A DNA stretch of 64,000 bases from Solilutibacter silvestris (GTDB lineage: Bacteria; Pseudomonadota; Gammaproteobacteria; Xanthomonadales; Xanthomonadaceae). The stretch lies in contig NZ_NPZB01000001.1 of NCBI RefSeq assembly GCF_002895945.1, positions 1,565,501 to 1,629,500 on the forward strand, given 5' to 3'. Below the pieces are notes generated by a model. It worked only from the letters and a program-made list of their open reading frames with translations. It did no database searches and was not told the DNA's origin. The translations under genes and the position numbers were made by a program. Of the stretch, positions 58,101 to 64,000 are shown one piece after another (within the stretch, counting starts at the first letter, position 1; the number at the start of each line of letters is the position of its first letter).

Positions 58101-58612
58101 TTGCCGCAAGCGGATTGGACCAGCACGGGTATGTCGAGGACTATCTGGCGTTGGCCAATGGCATGCTCGCTTCTTTCCTGGCCAGCCGCGCGGGTCGCTC
58201 GGCCGAAAAGCCGGTCGCCCTGACGCTTTCCTTTGGTGATGACAAGATTTTGGTAACGCCCGACGACGTCCTGTTGGAGTCAGACGGCCGCAAAACCTAT
58301 CGCAAAGTGAGCACCGGAAAGACGCGCTCTGACGACGAAACCGACATCGGGGTCGCCTCGTTGCTGCTCGCTGCGCGAGCCATCGATCCATCAGCTCAGG
58401 TTGAGCTGGTTTACCTTTCGGATGGCAACAAACTGTTTTTGGATCGGTCGGCAAAGCAGTTGGATAACAGTAAGCACAAGGTGCAAGGTGCGATTGGCCG
58501 CGTTCGCGCCGGTCGCTTTATGGCAAAGCCATCCAACTTTACCTGCCCCACCTGCCCAGCGTTTTTTCTGTGCGGCCCGCTACCGTTTGGGGCATTGCAC
58601 AAATCGTTCTAG
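55193..58612 (+). CDS. Fusion of ImmA/IrrE-type metallopeptidase, UvrD-like helicase and RecB/Cas4-like nuclease
   Basis: This 1139-residue protein has three parts. Residues 1-180 are ImmA/IrrE-like with zinc motif HELGH (84-88) and AREFLLP (139-145). Residues ~200-850 are an SF1A helicase with GPGTGKT (220-226), DEYQD (429-433), GNDKLSDFG, IHGAKGLEFE and YVGLSRARARLFFY. Residues ~880-1139 look like a PD-(D/E)xK nuclease of the AddB/Cas4 kind, with YDHGCERNYLYVHLL upstream and a terminal CPTCPAFFLC cluster that could bind Fe-S. The start is GTG 55193, one nucleotide after the upstream stop. ImmA/IrrE proteins cut repressors upon DNA damage, while AddAB-type helicase-nucleases act on DNA ends, so the fusion could couple DNA sensing with proteolysis. 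Confidence 0.85.
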   Translation: MDGVEIGRQTAQALHLAAVAAGGDPWSPLAFALAQVEREGLSVNPAMPGADILDGGLACYIPKAGLIVYEDSDTDFDRAFRIAHELGHLHLGDSEEEDFTGPPYAINPDRPAEAAPIGVERVIDYGRRQRREVQMDLFAREFLLPRSVAKKLHLEDGMTAAQIASKLGAPVAVVAQQLFDALLLPPVELPSDGSIPEKPLNDLQAAAAKHQGSAFLLEAGPGTGKTKTLVGRIKHLLSQGIDPRHILVLTFSNKAAAEIVERIAAVDAKASAAMWIGTFHAFGLDLLRRFYGELDLPADARMLDRTEAVELIENEFPRLGLVHYRDIYDPTKIISDLLAAISRAKDEVVFADDYERLAKEMQSSASEEERIAGDKAAEVARVYHTYEKLKRSVQAVDFGDLVSLPVRLLEDSQEIAHALRQAHQHVLVDEYQDVNRSSVRLLKALCGEGQNLWVVGDAKQSIYRFRGASSVSMDQFNTHDFPNGARAQLKENYRSVPEIARTFSHFASAMKAASAKSEVESNQAESGLVPSMRRVDRKVDQVVALAETILEMRSAGHSFRDQAVLCTGNDKLSDFGEQLERMGIPVLFLGSLFERPEVKDLLAVLTLLVDRRATGLLRTACIPDFAMSLEDVVVVLNYLRTAEHAPGAWRELPPAVEGLSAAGRAALVSLDAALAGLERESDPWEAMCQFLLGPSKLVAQLVASGTPGDRAKGIAVWQLLNFMRVQPKGQGLPIQRLTDRIRRLVRLADERDLRQLPAAARSIDAVRLMTIHGAKGLEFEVVHLPGMNQGALPRTVPQGPCPPPTNMVEGAHGAAAQYHNDETFKEHECLFYVGLSRARARLFFYAVNFTDSSGDRKPSKRAQSPFIDRIAGFISNEVVTPKTEAPAVPESIPVELVTEGGVVLEGYQVGRYDHGCERNYLYVHLLQVGGKSKATAFLQMHNAVRKGYQSVVQGGDADLAAITAALRESFAASGLDQHGYVEDYLALANGMLASFLASRAGRSAEKPVALTLSFGDDKILVTPDDVLLESDGRKTYRKVSTGKTRSDDETDIGVASLLLAARAIDPSAQVELVYLSDGNKLFLDRSAKQLDNSKHKVQGAIGRVRAGRFMAKPSNFTCPTCPAFFLCGPLPFGALHKSF

Positions 58613-58657
58613 GCTGTGTTACCGGTCGAGCAATGTCGCTTCGATTAATAGGTGAGA

Positions 58658-58674
58658 CCGAACAATTCGTTCGG
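58658..58674. promoter_or_regulatory. Candidate operator before the ubiquitin-like operon
   Basis: CCGAAC-AATTC-GTTCGG is a perfect 6-bp inverted repeat with a 5-nt spacer, 26 bp before the multi-ubiquitin ATG in the 87-bp gap. It has the look of a repressor site. Arms GAAC/GTTC resemble some LexA boxes, though the spacer is one base longer than the Gram-positive form and this is not the known Xanthomonas LexA box. Confidence 0.5.
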
Positions 58675-58699
58675 CTAAATCTAAGAGGCGATACAAGAC

Positions 58700-59455
58700 A
58701 TGACTCCGAACGACCCGATTGATTTTGAAGACGTAGGCCAGGCCATCCGCGAGGACCGCGCTCTGCGCCCAGCCCCCCGTTACCGCATCCAGTTCGCTCA
58801 AGACGGGCTTGATTTCCGAGCCGTGGATGTCGAAAGCGCCATCCCTCTGGGCCAGCAGATCCTGGCCGCCGCAGGCCTGAGCATCGCCGGCGAGTTCAGC
58901 CTCTTTGCCATCCTGTCCACCGGAGACTTCGAGGACGTTCTCCTCAATGAACCGTTCGACTTGCGGGGAGCCGGTGCCGAGAAGTTCGTCGCTTTCCAAT
59001 CTGATCGTGATTACAGGCTGATGGTCAACCAGGCTCAGATGAGCTGGGGCAAGCCCGCTATTTCCGGGCGCACGCTCTATCAGTTGAGTGAGGCCAAAGA
59101 AAACGAGGTGGTTCTTCTGGAAGTACCTGGCGGCGATGATCGGCTGATCGAAGATTCCGACCTCATCGATTTGACCGCCGCTGGCGTGGAGCGCTTCTTC
59201 ACGGCCCACAAGCCCCAGCACGCCATCCAGATTGTGGTCAACGGGCGCGAAGTTGAAGTTCCCCAAAGCCACCAGACCTTCGAGGACCTGGTCGCAATCG
59301 CCTACCCGGGCGAGCCCCCGATGCCCAATGTCACCTACAGCATGACCTATCGAAAGGTCGCTTCCGTCCCCCACAGCGGCGAACTCGCTGCGGGCGGCTT
59401 CATCGAGGTCAAGAACGGGAGCATCGTCAATGTCGGACGCACTGTTCAGTCGTAA
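58700..59455 (+). CDS. Multi-ubiquitin-like (beta-grasp repeat) protein
   Basis: This 251-residue protein contains about three beta-grasp units (roughly 27-95, 96-167 and 168-248), each with an I/L-x-V-N strand start such as IQIVVNGREVEV. It ends FIEVKNGSIVNVGRTVQS. The last part matches the Multiubiquitin domain C-terminus, which has no di-glycine tail. It is the modifier of the operon, to be activated by the E1-like product next to it. The start has AGAGGCG upstream. The 3' end overlaps the E2/E1 gene by 26 nt. Confidence 0.8.
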   Translation: MTPNDPIDFEDVGQAIREDRALRPAPRYRIQFAQDGLDFRAVDVESAIPLGQQILAAAGLSIAGEFSLFAILSTGDFEDVLLNEPFDLRGAGAEKFVAFQSDRDYRLMVNQAQMSWGKPAISGRTLYQLSEAKENEVVLLEVPGGDDRLIEDSDLIDLTAAGVERFFTAHKPQHAIQIVVNGREVEVPQSHQTFEDLVAIAYPGEPPMPNVTYSMTYRKVASVPHSGELAAGGFIEVKNGSIVNVGRTVQS

Positions 59456-60605
59456 TGATGACCTAAAGCGCCTGCGGGACGCCGGCTACCTGATACAGGT
59501 AGTCGGCGGTCTCCTGGTGATGCGAGAGGTCCCGTATGTAAATGCGCAGAAGGAGGTCAAGCGCAGTGTATTGATCTCCACTCTGTGCCTCTCAGGCGAT
59601 CTGACCCAAAAGCCTGAGCCGCACACGGTCCAGTTCTGTGGCGATTTCCCATGCCAGGCCGATGGCGTGCCGCTGCAGGCGATTGCCGCGGGAACGGGAC
59701 AGTGGGACCTGGGTCATGGGCTGGCAGCCCAGCACATGTTTTCCAGCAAACCCGACAACCGCGGCTATCAAAACTACTTCGACAAGATGACCACCTACGC
59801 CAACATCCTCGCCGGCCCTGCCGCAGTGCTGTCGCCGGGAGTCTCGGCTAAGGTGTTCAGGGAGCCAGACGAGGACGAGGAGAGCGTTTTCAACTACCTG
59901 GAAACAGCTTCTGATCGCGTCGGCATCGGAGCGCTGACGGCTCGCCTCAAAGGGGAGCGGGTCGCCATAGTCGGGGTTGGAGGGACGGGGTCTTACATTC
60001 TGGATCAGGTTGCGAAGACGCCAGTAGCTGAAATCCGCCTCATCGACAAGGACGAGTTCCTGCAGCACAACGCGTTTCGGGCGCCGGGCGCTCCCAGCTT
60101 GGATAGCCTGCGGCAGGTCTGGAAGAAGGTGGAGTATTTCAAGGAAATCTACTCGCGCATACACCGGCATATCGTGGCGCATGCCGTCCAGCTCGATGCC
60201 AGCAACGTCCATGTGCTGGATGGCGTGACCTTCGCCTTCCTGAGCATGGACGCAGGGGAGCCCAAACGCGCGGTCATCGAACGGTTGGAGTCGATGGGGG
60301 TGTCCTTCATCGATGTGGGGATGGGTCTGGAACTCAAAGGCGATTCATTGGGTGGGATCTTGCGCGTAACTACGAGCACTCCTGGCGCCCGCGAGCACTT
60401 GCGCCAACGCGTCTCCTTCGATGGCGGCGGCGACGATGTTTATGTCTCGAATATCCAGGTTGCCGAGCTCAATATGCTCAACGCGGCACTGGCAGTGATC
60501 AAGTGGAAGAAGATCCGCGGCTTTTACAGGGACCTGGAACAGGAGCATCACTGCTCTTACACCATCGACGGAAACATGCTGCTCAATGGGGACCAGACAT
60601 CATGA
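59430..60605 (+). CDS. E2-like/E1-like fusion (ThiF adenylyltransferase with DUF6791-type N-terminus)
   Basis: This 391-residue protein has an N-terminal ~150 residues of the DUF6791/E2-like type (GYLIQVVGGLLVMREVPYVN, then HTVQFCGDFPCQADGVPLQA) and a C-terminal ThiF/E1 domain with the ATP-binding VAIVGVGGTGS (about 185), IRLIDKDEFLQHN and SIDVGMGLEL-like strand (FIDVGMGLEL). It would adenylate the C-terminus of the multi-ubiquitin-like protein. Whether a Cys or another residue carries the activated modifier is not clear. Its ATG lies within the end of the previous gene and its stop overlaps the next start (ATGA). Confidence 0.85.
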   Translation: MSDALFSRNDDLKRLRDAGYLIQVVGGLLVMREVPYVNAQKEVKRSVLISTLCLSGDLTQKPEPHTVQFCGDFPCQADGVPLQAIAAGTGQWDLGHGLAAQHMFSSKPDNRGYQNYFDKMTTYANILAGPAAVLSPGVSAKVFREPDEDEESVFNYLETASDRVGIGALTARLKGERVAIVGVGGTGSYILDQVAKTPVAEIRLIDKDEFLQHNAFRAPGAPSLDSLRQVWKKVEYFKEIYSRIHRHIVAHAVQLDASNVHVLDGVTFAFLSMDAGEPKRAVIERLESMGVSFIDVGMGLELKGDSLGGILRVTTSTPGAREHLRQRVSFDGGGDDVYVSNIQVAELNMLNAALAVIKWKKIRGFYRDLEQEHHCSYTIDGNMLLNGDQTS

Positions 60606-61051
60606 AGCACGACGTCCTCGAACCTCGTTTCGTCAAGGTGGTTCCACGCGACTTGGAGCCCGGTGTTCTCTATGTCTCGATGGAATATGGCACCGTCGTG
60701 CATAGTTGCTGCTGCGGGTGCGGCTTTGAAGTGGTAACACCCCTTACCCCCACCGATTGGCGCCTCACCTTCGATGGTGAAAGCGTGTCCCTATGGCCGT
60801 CGGTGGGAAGTTGGAATCTGCCTTGCCAGTCTCACTACGTAATCGAAAACAATCGTGTCAGGGAAGCACTGCAGTGGAGCACTGCCCGTATCGAAGCGGA
60901 GCGGACTAGGGATGGACAGGTCAAGGCGAAGTTCTACGCGCGACAGGCTGCCATCGAAGCGATCGATGCGCCCGTCATCGCTCCTGTGCCGCCTTGTCCA
61001 GAAGTCCGCCCGACTGGATTGCTTGCTAAGGTTCGCAGGTGGATCTTCTAG
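60602..61051 (+). CDS. DUF6527-type protein of ubiquitin-like operons
   Basis: This 149-residue protein has a zinc-like cysteine/histidine cluster VVHSCCCGCGFEVV and a later SVGSWNLPCQSHYVI segment; both are hallmarks of DUF6527. Members are nearly always found next to ThiF and multi-ubiquitin genes. A role as modifier processing or release enzyme, or target adaptor, has been suggested by context only, as far as I know. The C-terminus is basic with an amphipathic helix (LLAKVRRWIF). Translationally coupled to the E1-like gene. Confidence 0.8.
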   Translation: MKHDVLEPRFVKVVPRDLEPGVLYVSMEYGTVVHSCCCGCGFEVVTPLTPTDWRLTFDGESVSLWPSVGSWNLPCQSHYVIENNRVREALQWSTARIEAERTRDGQVKAKFYARQAAIEAIDAPVIAPVPPCPEVRPTGLLAKVRRWIF

Positions 61052-61755
61052 TGAAGCCCCAATGTGGCGCGTGAGGCCACCAAGCAAACTCGATGGCGCA
61101 GGTGCGAATTGAGATCGAAGTCGTATCCAGGGCGCGACATTGGTGAACAGCACCATCGCGCAATTCTTCGAGTGGCTGCTTCTGGCTGGAAGCCGCCACT
61201 TGCACTTGCCACATGGGCGGAGCCGTCGCCTCTGGATTGCCATTTGAGTCGCTGATAAGTTCATCTCAAACAGCCACCGATCGGCGACAGAGAGAAATCC
61301 TCCCAGCCGCAACTCAGCCAATTTCCCTGGGAGTCGGCTAATTCGAGCTGCGCCGCGGTTTTCTGCTGATATATGACCAGATACTCAGCGCGGTTCCTGA
61401 GTGTTATAGCCACTAGGCGGTCCAAATTGAGTCGGATAGGGAGGTGGGACTACCACCCCCCTATTTCGGACATCAGCAATTTCGATCGCAAATCGACCAG
61501 CAAAAAGAATTTGGTTGATTTGGATCACAATTGCTGCAGCACGGCCTCGCAAATGCAGACCAACTGACCCCCATCCCTACAGCAAAAGTGCAGATGCATA
61601 GAATGATGCGTCGGCGGTTGAACTTCGATTTCATCTGATTGTCCCTCACTAGATTAAGGATCTGAATTCCGCATTCCTAGCGAAACCTGTCCCGATGACT
61701 CTTCAGCGGCCAATCCGCACAGAGCCGTTAAGCTGCGAATCCATCCGAAGCTAAG
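61052..61755. other. 700-bp gap after the ubiquitin-like operon, no supported gene
   Basis: No convincing gene is found on either strand; short frames lack start signals. GC content is lower than the core. It may hold the true right end of the element or decayed sequence. No copy of the tRNA-Pro half-site is visible. Confidence 0.5.
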
Positions 61756-62169
61756 CTACTGCTTTACCGCATCAGCATTGATGTGAGCGTTCTTCAAGGC
61801 ATCCCGGATAACTCCCTCACGAAATCCAAGAATGCGGCGATCTCCAATGAACAATAGAGGCACCCCGTCGCCATTCAACACCTTGAAACGGCCTTTCGCA
61901 TCAGAGTCTTGATCGATGACAAAATCTCGGTAGGTCACCCCAAGCGCACCTAGCAATCGCTTTGCATCGCGGCAATGCGGACAAGTTGATGTTGAGAAGA
62001 TCACTACCTGCGCATTGCTTTTGCTGTAAACATCGGAATAATCCCCCGTAATGTAGAGCGGCAGCGGGAAAGCTCGTTCGTACGCAACTCGCGCCAGCGG
62101 CCCAAGCCAAAGTCCTGCGGCCAAGCAAGCAGCCATTACGAGCCCATTCAACAACATCTTTTTGATCAT
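61756..62169 (-). CDS. Membrane-anchored/exported glutaredoxin-like protein
   Basis: This 137-residue protein has an N-terminal signal or anchor helix (LLNGLVMAACLAAGLWLGPL, residues 7-26) and a thioredoxin-fold domain with the redox motif STCPHCRDAKRLL, followed by VPLLFIGDRRILGF with the cis-Pro (GVP). It is a likely periplasmic thiol-disulfide oxidoreductase. It stands alone between decayed sequences. Confidence 0.8.
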   Translation of the reverse strand: MIKKMLLNGLVMAACLAAGLWLGPLARVAYERAFPLPLYITGDYSDVYSKSNAQVVIFSTSTCPHCRDAKRLLGALGVTYRDFVIDQDSDAKGRFKVLNGDGVPLLFIGDRRILGFREGVIRDALKNAHINADAVKQ

Positions 62170-62473
62170 AGTCCTCCCTCCCGTGCAGAAGCTCTGGTCC
62201 CCTGTGCGACCATATGCACGGATTCAGAATGGCTATAACTTTTACAAAATGCATATTGCAGCGCACCATACAAGCCGTTGCTATTGGCATGAAGGCATGA
62301 ACGACGAGCAAAACAATCTGGAAGACCCACGTCTAACCGACAGCGAACGGTAGCGACCTGATAAACGGGCTGGCCACTCGGTCAATAACTAGCGTTCCGA
62401 ATGATGAGAATGCCTCGTACGCACACGTTACGGGCCAGCGTTTTACACCGAAGTCGATTTCGATACCCGGGCG

Positions 62474-62661
62474 CGCATCGGCCAACAACGGCTTCAGCTG
62501 AGTGTTCTTTTGTTCAACTTCCTTCAAGCGCCCGGCGTCTTCGACATTCATGTCGCTGCGCTTACGAAGTCAGTTGGCCGCACTAAAGCCATGTTGGCGG
62601 GCCAGCTCGGCATGGTCAGCTCGCTTGATGAAGCTAATGAGCTGCTACGGCTCTTCTTCAT
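62474..62661 (-). pseudogene. Relic of an IS3-family orfA
   Basis: The minus strand carries fragments of IS3-type OrfA in two frames with a stop: KKSR start, FIKRADHAELARQHGFSAAN, then an in-frame stop, then DAGRLKEVEQKNTQLKPLLA (the coiled-coil end of OrfA). Frameshift and stop show decay. No orfB was recognised. Confidence 0.7.
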
Positions 62662-62819
62662 GTCCGTCTTCTTGCGTTGACGGACTTTACGCCTTCACGT
62701 GATATGGCTGAGTGGGACAGGTCAGGCCGTAATGGCGCTCAAGCTTCTGTTCGTCTTATCAATTTCTTGTAGCAGTAAAATACGCTAGCATCTAAGAACT
62801 AAAGTTGATGGAGAGGGGC

Positions 62820-63035
62820 ATGGCAACCAATAGAATCCTAGCGAGCATCTGTATTGTCATCCTGCTGACGGCTTGCTCAAGCCGGCAGAACGCTCCTAAC
62901 GACACTGCCGCTGCCGAACAAGCAGCCGCAAAGGCTCAAGAAGCGGCAAATCGCGCGGCCGTTGCCAATAGGCCAGGAGCCGCGGCCGGGACAACCGCTT
63001 CGGAACCCGCCAAAGCAAGCGAAAGCAAAAAATAA
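62820..63035 (+). CDS. Small lipoprotein
   Basis: This 71-residue protein has a signal peptide ending in the lipobox ILLTAC (Cys18) and an Ala-rich, partly coiled tail (AAAEQAAAKAQEAANRAA) ending in KASESKK. I chose ATG 62820, with a GGAGAGG site, over upstream TTG/ATG codons. It lies 46 bp ahead of gspE. Function unknown. Confidence 0.65.
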   Translation: MATNRILASICIVILLTACSSRQNAPNDTAAAEQAAAKAQEAANRAAVANRPGAAAGTTASEPAKASESKK

Positions 63036-63081
63036 GTAGTACTCCTCTGTGGGCCGTCCTCATGCCCGGCCAACGGTTTTC

Positions 63082-64000
63082 ATGAACGCAGAAGCGGCCA
63101 TCGTTTCCGAATTGCTGGCGAACGGCGACATCCGTCCGGATGAACTGCGCCGCGCCGAAGCCGTGCTGGAACCGGGAACGGGCGTGTTGGCGATGCTGGA
63201 GAAACTCGGGCTGTTGTCCGAGCAGCGTCAGGCCCTCGCGACCGCGCATGTGCTGCATCTTCCGCTGGCCGATCCCGCCAATGCGCCGGAACTCGCGCCG
63301 GATATCCAGCCGGTATCGATGCGCTTCCTGCGCCAGTTCCAACTGATCCCGGTGCGGCTGGAGGCGGATGGACTGGAGGTGTGGTCGGCGCAGGCGCATG
63401 TGCATGCAGCGCTGGATGCCATGCGGATCGCCACCGAACAACCATTGAAGGTGAAGGTCGCATCTCGCTCGGTGGTGACCGCGTTGCTCGATCGCTGGTA
63501 TCCGGAAGTGGCACCCGATACTGCGGATGGCGATGGCGAAAGCAGCGATCTCGAGGATGTCGAGCATTTGCGTGACATGGCGTCGGAAGCGCCGGTCATC
63601 CGTATTGTCAACCAGATCCTGCAGCGCGCCGCCGAGCTGGGTGCCTCCGACATCCATCTCGAACCGTTCGAACGCCAACTCAAGTTGCGTTACCGCATCG
63701 ATGGCGTACTGGAAGACATGGAATCGCCACCGGTGGCGATGGCTGCGGCGATCCTCAGCCGCTTCAAGATCCTCGCCAAGCTCGATATCGCCGAACGTCG
63801 CTTGCCGCAGGACGGCCGCATCCAGTTGCGCGTGCAGGGCCGCGAGCTTGACCTGCGTGCGAGCACGGTGCCGACCACGCACGGCGAATCGCTGGTGTTG
63901 CGCTTGCTTGATCGCGAAGCTGTGCAGTTCGATCTTGCGCAGATGGGCTTCTCCGATCATTTGCGTGCGCAGTTCGAGGAGGTGTTGCAGCAACCGCACG
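63082..64000 (+). CDS. gspE: Type II secretion ATPase GspE (XpsE-like), cut by the window end
   Basis: The first 306 residues are visible. An N1E domain (about 1-140) is followed by DVEHLRDMASEAPVIRIVNQ, ASDIHLEPFE, YRIDGVLEDM, RRLPQDGRIQLR and VPTTHGESLVLRLLD; these are the GspE/PilB series, and the DVEHLRDMASEAPVI stretch favours GspE over PilB. Walker A is beyond the window. It powers pseudopilus assembly at the inner membrane. ATG 63082 is the first good start. Confidence 0.9.
   Translation, partial: MNAEAAIVSELLANGDIRPDELRRAEAVLEPGTGVLAMLEKLGLLSEQRQALATAHVLHLPLADPANAPELAPDIQPVSMRFLRQFQLIPVRLEADGLEVWSAQAHVHAALDAMRIATEQPLKVKVASRSVVTALLDRWYPEVAPDTADGDGESSDLEDVEHLRDMASEAPVIRIVNQILQRAAELGASDIHLEPFERQLKLRYRIDGVLEDMESPPVAMAAAILSRFKILAKLDIAERRLPQDGRIQLRVQGRELDLRASTVPTTHGESLVLRLLDREAVQFDLAQMGFSDHLRAQFEEVLQQPH

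Larger units (their letters stand above)
47298..61051 (+). mobile_element. Integrative and mobilizable element with ubiquitin-like/ImmA-helicase cargo
   Basis: The element is defined by the tRNA-Pro half-site, a tyrosine integrase, a MobQ relaxase with an adjacent oriT-like site, and cargo. No type IV secretion genes are present, so transfer would need a helper. The right end given is the end of the last cargo gene. The true right end may lie up to about 62.8 kb, where an IS relic and decayed DNA precede the core gene gspE. The intact tRNA-Pro that should mark it is not seen. Confidence 0.75.

Noticed and set aside
58658-58674. LexA box
   Set aside because: Arms fit GAAC/GTTC but the spacing is one base too long and it is not the Xanthomonas-type box; kept only as an unspecified operator.
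61373-61567. 64-codon open frame after the ubiquitin-like operon
   Set aside because: No ribosome site or recognisable features; composition looks like decayed DNA.

Overview
The window looks like a chromosome segment of a high-GC gammaproteobacterium of the Xanthomonadales (Lysobacterales). The evidence is the combination of a DksA with a long Lys/Ala/Pro-rich extension, a FimX-like degenerate GGDEF/EAL protein, creBCD, a PhaR/PhbB pair, a Gsp(Xps)E-type secretion ATPase and EF-P with EpmB. No rRNA operon, intact tRNA gene or CRISPR array is visible. Family names are from memory; no database search was run.

Layout. 1-3.5 kb is accessory DNA: the 3' part of an E2-like (ubiquitin-conjugating fold) gene with a zinc-knuckle tail, then a large SF1 helicase. 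3.9-46 kb is mostly housekeeping: mfd, a TfoX-like gene, rlmJ, creBCD, a glycosyltransferase/PAP2 pair, uup, phaR with two acetoacetyl-CoA reductases, gluQ, htpX, fimX-like, epmB/efp, a co-linear mtaD-like/ubiG/mupP-like run, folE2, pyrC, yidD, dksA, sufE/cysS. Three intergenic gaps here (7.4, 20.3 and 24.8 kb) hold a composite palindromic repeat. At 41.7-45 kb a Gly/Ser/Thr-repeat lipoprotein is followed by a TpsB-type outer-membrane transporter. 46-47.2 kb holds an alpha-galactosidase relic and a lipoprotein gene.

47.3-61 kb is an integrative and mobilizable element. It has a 47-bp copy of the 3' half of tRNA-Pro(CGG), a tyrosine integrase, small HTH genes, a MobQ-type relaxase transcribed away from an RSF1010-like oriT (inverted repeat, then TAAGTGCGCCCT), and a small mobilization gene. 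Its cargo is the most interesting part of the window. The first unit is a sigma-factor-like gene, a small partner gene, and a 1139-aa fusion of an ImmA/IrrE-type metallopeptidase, UvrD-type helicase and RecB/Cas4-like nuclease. The second unit is a ubiquitin-like conjugation operon: multi-ubiquitin-like protein, E2-like/E1 fusion and DUF6527-type protein. The genes in each unit are tightly packed or overlap, and an inverted repeat lies directly before the ubiquitin-like unit. I infer a regulated defence or stress system in which the first unit senses DNA damage or invasion and the second modifies proteins; this is untested.

61-63 kb is decayed DNA (IS3-family orfA relic) with an exported glutaredoxin-like gene and a small lipoprotein, and the window ends inside gspE. 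The intact tRNA-Pro expected at the right end of the element is not in the window, so that boundary is unresolved.
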